Shown one piece after another: positions 54,803-64,000 of a stretch of 64,000 bases of DNA (positions within the stretch are counted from its first letter, which is position 1; each line of letters starts with the position of its first letter). The stretch is taken from the NCBI GenBank assembly GCA_950022655.1, contig OX465587.1, forward strand, positions 36,017,153 to 36,081,152, in the 5' to 3' direction. Below the pieces are notes generated by a model that was given only the letters and a program-made list of their open reading frames with translations, searched no databases and was not told the origin of the DNA. Position numbers and translations under genes: made by a program. The stretch is from Alentia gelatinosa. Taxonomy: Eukaryota; Annelida; Polychaeta; Phyllodocida; Polynoidae.

Positions 54803-57800
54803 ATTAAGCTTTGTTAAAAGGGTGTTATTACGATCCAAAAGTTACACTCAATATTGATATGTATATTTGCACTCACGACGTTACAAGTATGTTTGGAACA
54901 ACGCGGTTTATCTGTAGCCAGGGTTCGTACATGGACAACCAATAAAACTCCAGGCTTTTTCAGGCTCTAATATTTCTTTTCCAGGCACATAACAATCTGA
55001 ATCAATACCATCTTGCTAGTGAAACAAATATGAAGACGAATGACCAAAACAGCTATACTATTAGCAAAGAGGATTTTTGGACGTATCTAATCTAAGTCAC
55101 TCAAATTTCATAGGCAGTCAGGTACCGTAGTTAAGGAAAACTAATAATGTCCAGAATTTCATAGACAAAAAAAAAAGTTTTTATGCAAAACTAAATTTTC
55201 CAGGCTCTTCCAGGTTTTTCCAGGCTCTCTGTAAGAATTCCAGGCTTTTCCAGGCCTGGAAAACCTAAAAGCATAATTCCAGGCTTTTCCAGGCTCTGTA
55301 CGAACCCTGTGTAGCGAGTCTGTCTCCCACCGCAATGCACTTTCCTACCACGGGTTCACACGTATAGTCCATTGGAACAAAAAATTATGAACACGACGTT
55401 ACAAGTAGTTTTATTAGATTTTTTCAAGTGATAGAAAAATCCCTCTTCACTCACCTCCTCCTTGAGGCGCACGTTGTCCTCGTTGGCGGCCTTCAGATGT
55501 CGCTGTGCAGTACCCAAGTCTACGTCCAGGTGCGAGTTGTTACGCTCGAGTTGAGTCAGCTGTGCAGCAAGCTCCTTCATGGCGGACTTTGTCTCGTGAA
55601 GTTTGGTGGTCAGTGAATCGGTCTGTTTCTTGTGTGTCTCGCGAAGCCTGGCCACCTCAGCCTTAAGCTGATTGATTTGTACCTCGTCATGCTGTCTGTA
55701 GAGGGCAGCACACATTGAATTCAGGGATGCAAGTCAAGGTTAGAAAAAATCGGGGATAATATCTAGAGGGAACAATGACTGGCTCGTGCCGGGACTGGTA
55801 GTAAAACATGCTCAGAGCTGTGGGATGTGTGTATATAGATAAGTTAAGGAGACTCATTCGTATTCCGAAAATGAAAAAGTCATCAAATACTGGCAGCTTT
55901 TTGGTAGCCTGGTATCACCAGGTTATGTCTGGGGTGCTGCTCATTTGTACATATAACGTCAAGTAGAGCAGTGTCGAGTCTGGCCAGAGATTTAAGTGGG
56001 GTTGCCGAAGATGTGATCAGATTTAATTCTTACCTAGAGACCTTCTCCTTGTTTAGATTTCGCTGAGTCTCATCGAGTTCCGTTTCCCGTTCATTTACAG
56101 CCTTCTCATAGGTTGACCTGTAGACAAGATTAAGAAATCTTCACTGGACATACACACGATGAACAGTTTATTATTACACGCATACAGCAGAACGATGTGA
56201 CGACTACAGAATCTTACAATTAGAACCTCCTGGTACAGGGATTTCAGTTGTGATCAGGAAAATAAAGAGGGAAATAATCTTTCATGTTGAGCTTGCTGCC
56301 TCATCAGAGAGACCACAAAAACACGAAGTTGTCGGCCACAGTGTGGGACAGAGAGTCTGTAGGTGTTCAAAACTACTGCTTTATTGATGTGAATGAGGCT
56401 CAATTAATACTACCTTGAACCTTGATAAAGTCCATGTTATGGACGAAACGTCGGTTCTAATAAAAAGCCTATCACTACTTAGATCAACTGGATGGTTTTA
56501 CTATTTTCACCTAAAACAATTGATACTAATTTTCCTTTTTGTTATATTCTGTGCTCCTAATGCTTCTTAATGAGCAGGTACACACCAGTTTGATGTCAAC
56601 TATACATGTGTAGAATAAAGTATTAGTATTGTAAAAAAAATATTGTTTGAATCAGCCATCAAGGTAGAAGGTGAGGAGTCATGCCAAATCATTTCGATGT
56701 TAACTGTTCAATACAATTTTTTCTAAAAAGACCGAAATTTTCCGAAAATTGTGACCTTCTAACCTGCCTCACTATACACGCACTTTATGGATAGCCTTTA
56801 TACAAAAGTAAATTTGAGAAGACTGTAGAGTGTAAAGAGAGACTGCTCACTTGTGGTGCGACCACTTGCTGGCCTTCTTCTCGTACTGCTCACTGAGCTG
56901 CTCGAAGTCCTGCAGCTGACTCTCCAGCTCCTCGGCCACCGCCTTCAGGTCCGTGTGTTGCTGAAAAATTATCATCCATCGATTACCAAGTCCCCGCTGA
57001 AAATGTACCGGGCCACAGCAAATCACAATCCTCTATAGTGGTCACGAAATGGCGGGTTTTGGATGCCATTACGCCACATACACACACCTATAACCCGCTC
57101 AGTAAATCATTATCCATGGTTTTTATGTTGTCAGAAACCCAAACTATTGATTACAGATTATATCTGAGAACTGGTATAAGAGGATTATAGCGTACCACTC
57201 TGAGCTTGTCGTGTTCGTGCTTCAACTGCTGCAGCTCGTCTCGGTAGCGCTCGGCATCCAGTCGCACTCTGTTACGGTCCTCCTGTAACTCCTCCACGCG
57301 ACGCTCCAGTTCCTGACACACAAAGATGAATAATCTTTTGTTAAAAACCTACTACATTCAACAATATTCATAACTAGCAACAAGGCGGATGATCCGAAGA
57401 ACAGCCTGCTGTGACAAGTCTTCCTTAAAAGCACAGGTCTGATGAATTAAATGTTTTGATTAATACCAGATATTTTTATTTTTTTCTGTTGCCCCGTTGA
57501 ATAGAGTCTAGATTTATAGAGTCTAGATTTATAGAGTCTAGATATGTTGCCGGTTTTAGTTATAAATAAATTTATCGGCACATTATTAGGTATTAATTTT
57601 GAGATCCAAATTATGTTTCAATTTATTGATTTCGCTGTCTGAGAGTGACAATCTGAGCTAAGTCGTTATTATTTATTGTTTTTTTTAAATGTTATGATTG
57701 CAGGTCAGTAGGATTAGATCAGCAACAATTTAAGCTAAAAATTTACAAATCAAATTTGTAATAGAATTTTTAATTTAGGATTCAAAGTAGATAGCAACAA

Positions 57801-60800
57801 TGTCTCAGGAAACTTGCTTTTTTAAATCGAAAATCGTCATACTGCTTCATCATTGCTTTGTTATCCGAAGGAAATTAAAGCACCACAAATGGTCTTGGTG
57901 AAATAAGTCAATATTTTGTGAACTTATAAGTCATGTTAAGTCCAAATTAAGGGCGCTTAAATAATGACCTCATCAACTTCAACTGCTGGAAGGGAACTCT
58001 AAATATGTTCTTAATCAGGGTTTAACCTTAATTAATGGTTATTAACAATTACCTGTCACTGAGTAATTGAAGTTATATGTTAGTAAACAGATAACGATTG
58101 AAGAGTTAAGGATTTATTTTAACTCGCAAAGCTGCCACATCATTTGAGATTTTCTAATCCCATATAATTTGATTGACAAATTGTTATATTACAATATATG
58201 TTGTAGGGATATTATTGCCAGTTAGAATTTGGAATATTTCTATTTTATTACCACTTCTAAGGTGAAGATCATTTGATAAAAAGAACACAAAAAAAACCCG
58301 GAAATAACCGGGACACTAGCATCTGAACATATTGGATTATAATAGTTTTCTATTTTTAATCCATAAATGTGGCATCTCTGAAATAACAATGGTTGGAGAA
58401 GAGGCAGCCTGGACTACCTCCACGTAAGCGGCATTTGTGACGAGAAGAAGCCGCTCCTCCAGGCGACACGCATACTCAGTTAACTCCTGGAGGAAGAAGA
58501 CCGGGATGCCCCAATACATTAAGTCTTAATTATAAATTCTAGAGATGCCAGTGTGCCCTCAAAAAAGCAGGAAAGTTTCTTAATCCTGCTCATCTCCACT
58601 TTTTAACTCGAAGGTGAAATTTATTTTAGTTCATCATAAAAAAGCTCGGAAAATTGGAAATAGCCAAGACTTGGCTCTCTGAAAATAATCTTAACCAGGG
58701 ACGTTTAAATTTACATGGGTAACTCCCTCATATATTTTAGGATGCCGCGAATCTCCTGAAATGGGTGAGTTTGCGATTAGCCAATATATTACTTCCAGTA
58801 TATGATGTCAACAGCCATGAAAATGTTACCAATCTTGTGCACAGTAAATTTAACACTGGACATGTGACAAGTGCTACAAATAATGACAAACACTCTGTAC
58901 ACTTCAAGTCCTATCTCCAAGTAATTGTGGCACAAAATGAACATCACTTACTGGAAACAGTTAGAATAGCACTATTTCATACAGTGGAAACTGAATCATT
59001 TGCAACGTTGCAAACATAGCTGATTCGTTAATGCATATAACATAGACATCATATCCGATGCCATTAGCTTAGTCATCAAATTAAAGTTTTAGCCATTGTT
59101 TATGACTTAAGTGATCGAGTGAACAATGCATATCATTCTCGTAAGATTTGAGCAAAGTTACCATGCAGGCATCGAAATAGCTGCTGTGGCAAATAACATG
59201 GCAGGGCAGTATTCGTTAGGTGAGAATGAATGTTATATTGATAGTACAAGTAGCTCAGATTTGCAGCACTACGCTCTGCAGTAAAGTAATCATGCCAAGA
59301 GGGTTCTCTTCTTGTGTGCTTTTACATAAATTCAAATCTAGTCATTTCTCATTTACATCATATTTTATCAAGCATCCCTCTATGCATCTTCATGATCAAA
59401 ATTCGCTGTTTTCCTATATTTTCATTGTCAACTTCGCTGAGACACCTTTGGTATTGCATGTAGGTATTCTAGTGGTAACAGCAGTTTTGGGAGTAGGGAG
59501 ATAACTTAATTACAATATCTTAATTCTCTGGGTACTGTGCGTCATTGAGATTTACTCATAGAATTAAAGTGATAAAGTGCAAAGATGCCAGTCAAATCTA
59601 GGGGGGGGGGGGGGGGGGGGGGGGAAAGGCTGGAAATTTCCGAATCCTGCTTATTTTTTCTGTCTAGGGCAAGATGGCGGCCTTCAGGCCTGAATAGCCA
59701 TTTGCTGTATAGTGTGACTTTCTCCTGTTCGAGAGGTTAGAGGAGGTAGCCTTAAACCAACCCAGGGTTTTCTGTTACACACTGCCATTACCTTTGTTAG
59801 GTAATATAGATTATCTCAGCCCTGTGCTTTTTTCAACTTCACTTAACATAGGATGAAAGTACTGAACCCCACGTTGATTAGCAAGAAAAATAATCAACAG
59901 GGTGTTAAGATCTTGTTTATTCATGTCTTCACAAAATAATAACCAATGATTTTCAAGGACCAAAAGTCGTATTATAATAGAAATGTTACTTTGTGAGTGT
60001 AGATAGCTTACAGATTAAATTTCAGGAATTTGGGTGAGTTCAGAAAAAAGTCAGATCTGTATAATTGTGAAGTATATCACTCGCTTATGTTTGCTAATTC
60101 ATCTCACTTGGCTACACCTCTTGAGATTTCTACGCGCCTTCAACTGGTGGCATACTTCACAATGATACTGACTTCATGTAGTTCATCATACTAAGACCAG
60201 GCCATATCTGTATTGTGTTACAGGGTTGTGTATCAAACCAAAGAACTCACCTCAACTTCAGGCTGCAATTTTTAACTCAAGGATGTCATTTGGGTTTAAG
60301 ATAAAAGTGGAAATATTTTTCAAGTGGAATTTGCTGTCTCAGAGAGACCAAACACACGTGGAAAACACATCGATGTCCACGACAGCGTGAAACTAAGGGT
60401 CGGGGTGGGGGGGGGGGGGGGTGTCAAGCCACAATTTTTATTGGCGTGATTGGGACTCAGCCTTTACACAATGAAAAGGAATTTTTAAACTGAAAATGAA
60501 ATAGTGGATTTTTATACAAAATGGAAAGCTGACATCTCTGTTAACTTAAAAGTGAATTCACTTTTTTCACACAAACATACATTTAGTAGTTCAACGACTT
60601 ATTGAAAACTGACTTATCGTTGCTCTTTCTTGAAACATTACATATGTAATATTCAAAAGTTTAGAGTACGCGGGTTTAGAAAACTAATGCGGACTTACCT
60701 GGTTCTTGGGCTCGAGTTGCTGGCATTTGGCTTTGGTTTCGCGAAGCTCCTCCTCCTTTGGCTCCAAAGCCTATGAACAAAACAAATAATTCCGAATTTA

Positions 60801-63800
60801 GTTCCTCAGACAACTGGTATATTGTGAAGCTAATCTATAAATAAAAAATTAATGATCTAAGATTATATATCAGGAAACACAAAGTTTCACCCTCTGTTGA
60901 CAATTTTGACAAAATAACGACAAATACATGAGTTAGTTGAGAGGATAAAAAATAATTATCACATATTCTATATGGATAAAAAACGTATTATTGATATTTC
61001 ATATTGTTTATCTAAATCATACAGTATGATGACCCTTACCGTGACCTTTGTATTGAGGGCCTTGACCTTGGCCTGCAGGTCATCCCGCTCTATGGTGAGG
61101 TCGGTGACCTTGCGGCGACCATCGATGCGCACCTCGTCAAGGTCACGCTGTACCTTGTCGAGTTTCTCGCGGAGTGTGGCCTCTTTCTGAGCGGAGTTGG
61201 CAGACGCTTCGCGTGCTGCGCTGGTGGCCAGCTCAGCTTTGTCAAGCTTCTCCTTGAGCTCAGACACCGAGGACTCCAGGTTTGTGGATTTCTGTTCCAA
61301 GTAAAATACCATATGCAAGAATGAAAGTTGGGATTGATGAAAAACATAATTAGAAATTAAAACAAAAAAAAACAAGCATTAGTGACATCATTTAAGAACA
61401 GGATGGCCATGAAGGTTTGCGTAGAGCTGCTAGGTGGTGCTTCTAGAATTGTTTGGGTGTGGATGACTGGAATAAATTAATTTCAAATGAGGCTTGGGCA
61501 AGTCTCTGCTGTATTAAAAAAAGTCGGCGCCTGACGGAACACTGTCGGCGGTTTACACGGCAGTGAGTGCCTTCTACTGCCTCGTCTACTGCCTCGTCGG
61601 CGTGTGCATGGTACCGCGTACATGGATGTCGGCCAGAGGCTTGTACCCCGGCAGGGAGAGAACATCGCTAGGTGCGGCCGGCTTGCTGTCGACAAGGGTA
61701 TAGCAGGGATGTCAGTTGGGGTCAGGGGAAAAAGTGGAAATATTTTTCACGTGGAATTTTCTATATCAGAGAGACGCGGAAAACTTGGATAATATGTCCT
61801 TGTCGACCATGGCATGGGGCTGAGGGTCTCTGGGGAGGTTCAAATCACTGTTTTATTGGCGTAAATGAGTCTAAATCAATATCATCTCTTTTTGACCGAG
61901 GAAAATCAATTACATATATTGAATATGAAAAAGAAAATTTCCACGGAAAAGTGAAAAACTGACATGTATGATCTCTGGTATAGAACACAGAGTGATTGCT
62001 AATTTTGCTATCATCCGTCGGGAAATTGTAAAATAGCACCACTGTAGTCGGGGTTCAACCACTGTTATCAGTTGTTATAATCTGTAGATACTATTGAGAC
62101 GAGGCTAGAATTCATCCATGGCAAGCCCCCCACAATATGTCTGATAAAACCATTGTTAATTGGTTCCGCTACCTGGTGTTTTGGATAGCGTCGGGGGGCA
62201 AGATGGCCGCATCCATAGCACAATAGCTATGTGCCTTATACATACATACGTGTGCAGGGGGTCCAGGATGATAGGCACCCCTGCATCTTTATGAGTATTG
62301 CTGCACAATCAGTACAAGGTAGATGGAGATCAAATTAAACATTTTTTCTATCTAGCTCTAGGTAATACTTTTTTTGCCTCGTCAGATTATCATATAAAAG
62401 TAGGTAAACATTGACGTGGAATGGCCATCACCTCAGTTACTTCATCTCTACTTTTACATTACATTTCTCTTAAGTTATCACCCTAAATACCTGGGAAAAT
62501 GGTAACGTTTTTGCAGTCTCGGAAATTTGATTCATTTTTATTGAATTCAGAATATATTCATGTATTTTTTCCAGTTTATTTTGGCAATTCTTGTAAAAGA
62601 AAAATAGTCAAAAGGTTGAGATAATTACATCACGCATCTCGATTTTGAGGTCGAGCGCCCGGAGTCGCTGTTGGTGCGCGGCGTCCTTGTACTGCGCCAC
62701 CTCCTGGTCCAGGTTTGACACGCGCATCTCAAGGTACGCCTTCTGCTGCTGCAGGTCTGACCACTCCTCCGTGCCACGCCGGCTGCCAACACAAAAATGG
62801 AATCTAGTAGCGTCTTTTATGATGATGTTTCAACACACAAAAATGTATAAAAAAAATAATTAATTACTTGGATCGAAATGATGCAAGTCAATCCTGAAAT
62901 GCAACTATAAAGCATAAAAGATATAGACAATTTATCCTTGATTCTCATTCATCTGATAATTATACATAATCAGCTATGATCATTATATCTTTTTGATATA
63001 GTACACCTTAAAACAGCAACCCAACTGAGACTAAAGGGCCAGGGCTGGGCCACAGACCATGGGAAGAGTTTGGTTTGCAGTTTTGAGTTATGACCATCAG
63101 CTGTCAGTGACAAAATAGAATTGGGTTTGGGTACATTAAAAGACTCATTGAGATTTACCTTTTTTCCTTTTCCACTTGTGCTGTAGCTTCATCATCCTCT
63201 GGGGCCACCCGGGTCTTCTTGGCTTTTGTCGGTGAATCACCCTGTCCGCAGTGAATCACAGTTTCATTCGCTGAGTGGTAGCTGTCTCTGGTGTGATTCG
63301 GTGAATGCTCGCTGTCTACAGTGGTCTCGGTCCCTGATTGCTCAGCATCTCCATCGTTGGCCACATCCTCCTGGTCTCGGCTGTCAGCTGAGTCGAGGAA
63401 GTCCTCTGGGCCTCGGTCTTCATACTCCTCCTCTGGGATCGGGCTGTCAGGCCCGGTAGACATGGATACATGCACGGTCACCTCGGTCTGCATGGTGTTA
63501 GAGCGGCGTGAAGGTGAGTCGGTCTGCGTGTTGTTAGATCTTCGGCGAGATGTGATGTTGGGAGACATGGCATCTGTCTGCATCTGGTGGTAGTGTGGAA
63601 GGAATGAGGTCATGTTCATAAATGCATTTATTACCCAGCTATTACGGAGTCTTCATAAAACAGCAAGAGTATAGCGAAAAGCATGATAGATATGATGGAA
63701 GTGCCTTCTTACTTGGTTGGAGCGTTTTCTTGGCGGGGATGTGGGTGTCGTTCCCACGCTGACATTAACACCGACCGGACGCTTCTCCGGGTACTGGTGA

Positions 63801-63956
63801 GGGGTGCTGCGGCCTGCTGGTGGGGTCTCGGTCTGCGTCTGACCTATTCGCTGACCGGTGTGACGCAGTGTCTTCCAGGGTGGCGTATCTGTCTGTGAGA
63901 AGCCTGAGCGACGAGTGCGCACCTTCCTCTGCTTATCCTCCTCACTGAGTGCTCGT
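41102..63956 (-). CDS. CIT: Citron Rho-interacting kinase orthologue, C-terminal ~1432 residues (26 exons)
   Basis: Exons in coding order: 63956-63713, 63577-63159, 62782-62629, 61291-61040, 60770-60699, 58486-58418, 57312-57196, 56960-56851, 56117-56034, 55695-55455, 54145-54005, 53531-53421, 52238-52088, 51070-50813, 49693-49525, 48922-48683, 48562-48457, 47703-47623, 47166-47019, 46276-46047, 45486-45378, 44863-44732, 44251-44171, 43600-43519, 42586-42398, 41411-41102. All introns are GT-AG and all 25 junctions keep phase. Citron acts at the cleavage furrow and midbody in cytokinesis, downstream of Rho. Visible order: Ser/Thr-rich linker, coiled coil, C1, PH, CNH, basic tail. C1-PH-CNH after a coiled coil is unique to citron and the related MRCK kinases; linker sequences favour citron. 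The kinase domain would be upstream, beyond the window, so the entry is 5'-partial. The last acceptor is pyrimidine-poor and less sure. Confidence 0.94.
41697..41970. mobile_element. Fold-back MITE with GAGTTGAAGACGAGTG loop (copy 3), CIT last intron
   Basis: Arms 'gtttatttatgccacgcatt' / 'atgagtggcataaataagct' and 'tgtaggctccataat' / 'attacggagcctaca' flank GAGTTGAAGACGAGTG at 41753-41768. The flank 'gattttatcctgccct' and end 'taggggtaggata' match copy 1 at 6427-6721. Confidence 0.68.
42398..47703 (-). CDS. CIT: CIT exons 18-25: citron homology (CNH) domain
   Basis: A beta-propeller-like CNH domain spread over eight exons: [67 protein letters not shown] and [39 protein letters not shown], then [17 protein letters not shown] and CIKGNIV. 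The order and motifs match the citron family throughout. It is the proposed protein-interaction surface for small GTPases. Introns between these exons hold two of the minisatellites described separately. Confidence 0.94.
42813..43524. repeat. Minisatellite that reiterates the CIT exon-24/intron boundary (35-bp unit, ~20 copies)
   Basis: On the minus (coding) strand the unit is CCACCACAG, GTACGTCTAA, then about 16 bases ending before the next CCACCACAG. The last nine exon bases and the donor of exon 24 (43519) are the first unit; the rest of the array repeats the donor CAG|GTACGT every 35 bp down the intron. The unit length is not a multiple of three. Confidence 0.95.
44308..44472. mobile_element. 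MITE, CAGGGATGCC family (copy 2), CIT intron
   Basis: Inverted ends CAGGGATGCCAAGTGG and CTGGCATTCCTG; the internal 'ctgaaaatgaaaacattaatttcattgg' matches the other copies. Short internally deleted version. Confidence 0.55.
46660..46992. mobile_element. TTAA MITE, AGGCATATC family, right part, CIT intron
   Basis: The right end 'gaattgtccgatatgcctttaa' is complete. The interior 'ccaaactttcacagaatatg' matches 29848-29870. The left terminus was not located. It ends about 25 bp from CIT exon 19 (47019). Confidence 0.5.
47815..48420. repeat. Minisatellite, 42-bp unit, ~15 copies, filling a CIT intron
   Basis: The plus-strand unit is 'gttagtactttatcattgat' plus 'tgaccacccttgtgtgtgacag'. It occupies most of the 753-bp intron between exons 17 and 18. 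In the CIT sense every unit reads TACTAAC or TACTGAC, both good branch-point matches, followed by a C/A-rich stretch. Confidence 0.95.
48457..48922 (-). CDS. CIT: CIT exons 16-17: PH domain
   Basis: [20 protein letters not shown] begins the first strands; the exon ends with [17 protein letters not shown]. The following exon gives the terminal helix with the invariant Trp ([15 protein letters not shown]). This membrane-associated module follows C1 directly (shared Pro-Arg at the exon junction). Confidence 0.92.
49255..49490 (+). mobile_element. tRNA-derived SINE (copy 1)
   Basis: A-box TGGCTAAGTGG (49266-49276) and B-box GGTTCAAACCC (49310-49320) are correctly spaced for an internal RNA polymerase III promoter. 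A non-tRNA body with 'cttaacacccaccattagaa' follows, then 'cccttaataaaaattgctt' and an A run. A second copy on the other strand is at 52435-52670. Located in the CIT intron after exon 15. Confidence 0.82.
49525..51070 (-). CDS. CIT: CIT exons 14-15: C1 zinc-finger domain
   Basis: [20 protein letters not shown] starts a C1 domain; the Cys/His ligands continue through [17 protein letters not shown] and, in the next exon, [17 protein letters not shown]. The intron splits the domain after codon position 1. The lipid-binding hydrophobic tips of typical phorbol-ester binders are not obvious, as in other citron-type C1 domains. The segment before it (50900-51070) is Ser/Thr-rich and variable. Confidence 0.93.
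49747..50044. mobile_element. piggyBac-type MITE, TTAA target site (copy 2)
   Basis: TTAA at 49743-49746 and 50045-50048 flanks termini CCCTTTAAGGACGGGTGCC and CGCCCTTAAAGGG; 298 bp, clearly homologous to 7597-7933. In the CIT intron between exons 14 and 15. Confidence 0.72.
50338..50795. mobile_element. MITE with ACCGTAAAACCCCGG termini
   Basis: 'accgtaaaaccccggttgta' is mirrored by 'atgcggggttttacggt'. Repeated 'ttataagccga' units lie inside, and a poly-C run is at 50467-50482. The element ends 18 bp from the donor of CIT exon 14. Confidence 0.68.
51071..52087. other. CIT intron 13; nothing recognised
   Basis: AT-rich intronic sequence. A 103-codon plus-strand open frame (51510-51821) has no recognisable domain. 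Confidence 0.4.
52088..62782 (-). CDS. CIT: CIT exons 3-13: coiled-coil region
   Basis: Eleven exons encode heptad-rich sequence dominated by Glu, Lys, Gln and Leu (for example [40 protein letters not shown]). This is the parallel coiled coil that in citron mediates dimerisation and Rho/kinesin binding. The small exon 58418-58486 (23 codons) is phase 0 on both sides and could be skipped without shifting the frame, as could 60699-60770. The block ends with [20 protein letters not shown] and LFGSKKPE, a lysine-rich hinge resembling vertebrate citron. Confidence 0.9.
52435..52670 (-). mobile_element. tRNA-derived SINE (copy 2)
   Basis: Reverse-oriented homologue of 49255-49490: on the minus strand 'ggtggctaagtggtagg' (A-box) and GGGTTCAACC (52605-52614, B-box region) are followed by the same body and an A-rich 3' end at 52431-52450. 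Short matching 'tccaag' flanks may be a decayed target duplication. Confidence 0.82.
54738..54801. repeat. (CAA)n microsatellite
   Basis: About 20 CAA/CAAAAA units in the CIT intron between exons 10 and 11. Confidence 0.97.
54919..55309. mobile_element. MITE with CAGGGTTCGTAC termini
   Basis: Inverted ends CAGGGTTCGTAC and GTACGAACCCTG are flanked by the direct repeat TGTAGC (54913-54918 and 55310-55315). The interior repeats 'ccaggcttttccagg' several times. The termini suggest an hAT-like origin. Confidence 0.72.
56413..56485 (+). ncRNA. Hammerhead-like module (copy C)
   Basis: On the plus strand 56421-56451 reads CTTGATAAAGTCC, loop, GGACGAAACGTC, then AATAAAAAGCC and AGATCAAC: the same architecture as 9662-9740 and 20307-20385, but stem II here is GTCC/GGAC. 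The paired bases vary together between copies while the unpaired GAAAC is fixed. It lies antisense to CIT, in an intron. Confidence 0.5.
57313..58417. other. CIT intron 6; one short tandem repeat
   Basis: A 17-bp unit, 'tagagtctagatttata', occurs about three times at 57502-57545. Otherwise AT-rich with nothing recognised. Confidence 0.5.
58487..60277. other. CIT intron 5, most of it; nothing coding recognised
   Basis: Contains degraded CAGRGATGCCAG-type pieces (near 58545 and 59583) and a poly-G run (59601-59624). Two plus-strand open frames (58765, 59220) have no recognisable domain. Confidence 0.4.
60278..60540. mobile_element. MITE, CAGGGATGCC family (copy 3), CIT intron
   Basis: 'caaggatgtcatt' at the left and 'gctgacatctctg' at the right are inverted. 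The body matches 39321 and 61703, with a poly-G insertion at 60405-60421. Confidence 0.6.
61703..61977. mobile_element. MITE, CAGGGATGTC family (copy 4), CIT intron
   Basis: Left end CAGGGATGTCAGTTGGGG, right end 'aaactgacatgtatgatctctg'; flanking GTATAG occurs on both sides. The most complete copy in the window. Confidence 0.65.
61978..62628. other. CIT intron 3, distal part; nothing recognised
   Basis: AT-rich intronic sequence without open frames or clear repeats. Confidence 0.4.
63159..63956 (-). CDS. CIT: CIT exons 1-2 of the window: Ser/Thr/acidic linker with QTD/QTE motifs
   Basis: About 220 residues of low-complexity sequence precede the coiled coil. Five SQTD, TQTE, MQTD, TQTD and MQTE motifs are spaced along it, two of them with the TQT core recognised by dynein light chain LC8. 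A following acidic stretch ([20 protein letters not shown]) leads to a Lys-rich end. The region before 63956 is intron; the preceding exon is outside the window. Confidence 0.8.
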
Positions 63957-64000
63957 CTGTTTTAACACACCAGGTATCGGCTTAGTCTTCACGAAAAGGA

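Noticed and set aside
60405..60421. Poly-G runs as regulatory G4 sites
   Set aside because: Simple homopolymers inside MITE copies; no evidence for regulation.

Overview
The window is nuclear DNA of an invertebrate animal. It holds two intron-rich protein genes in a mostly non-coding background full of short inverted-repeat transposons, minisatellites and retroelements. I favour a lancelet (amphioxus, Branchiostoma), because two introns begin with minisatellites that re-copy the exon/5' splice-site boundary. I recall such arrays being described in amphioxus under the name 'mirages'. The genus is an inference; 'marine invertebrate' is safer.

Layout. 1-20.7 kb: no host gene recognised. It contains a 1.3-kb polypyrimidine satellite, several inverted-repeat elements, and a complete Ty3/gypsy LTR retrotransposon on the minus strand (12671-17474: 163-bp LTRs, 5-bp target duplication, tRNA-type primer site, gag and pol, with two inactivating lesions). 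After it come a CpG-rich patch and two tandem-repeat fields. 20774-36305, plus strand: ten exons of a calpain-family cysteine protease with both protease sub-domains and a C2-like domain, no penta-EF-hand, and the first exon(s) not located. Its first visible intron carries a Penelope-like retroelement with a GIY-YIG endonuclease. 36.3-41.1 kb: intergenic, between convergent genes. 41102-63956, minus strand: 26 consecutive, phase-compatible exons (about 1432 residues) of a citron (Rho-interacting) kinase orthologue. The visible part runs from a Ser/Thr-rich linker through a long coiled coil, C1, PH and CNH domains to a C-terminal tail. The N-terminal kinase domain would lie beyond base 64000.

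The two genes are tail to tail and have unrelated functions (calcium-linked proteolysis; cytokinesis and Rho signalling). Exons were joined by hand from splice sites, conserved domains and phase; no alignment or RNA data were available.

The most interesting signals are: (i) minisatellites whose every unit carries a splicing signal (5' splice site in both genes, branch-point-like TACTAAC/TACTGAC in a third array); (ii) fold-back elements with largely copy-specific palindromic arms but a shared central GAGGCGAAGCCGAGTG-like motif; (iii) several hammerhead-like cores, one inside the Penelope-like element and three in stand-alone modules.
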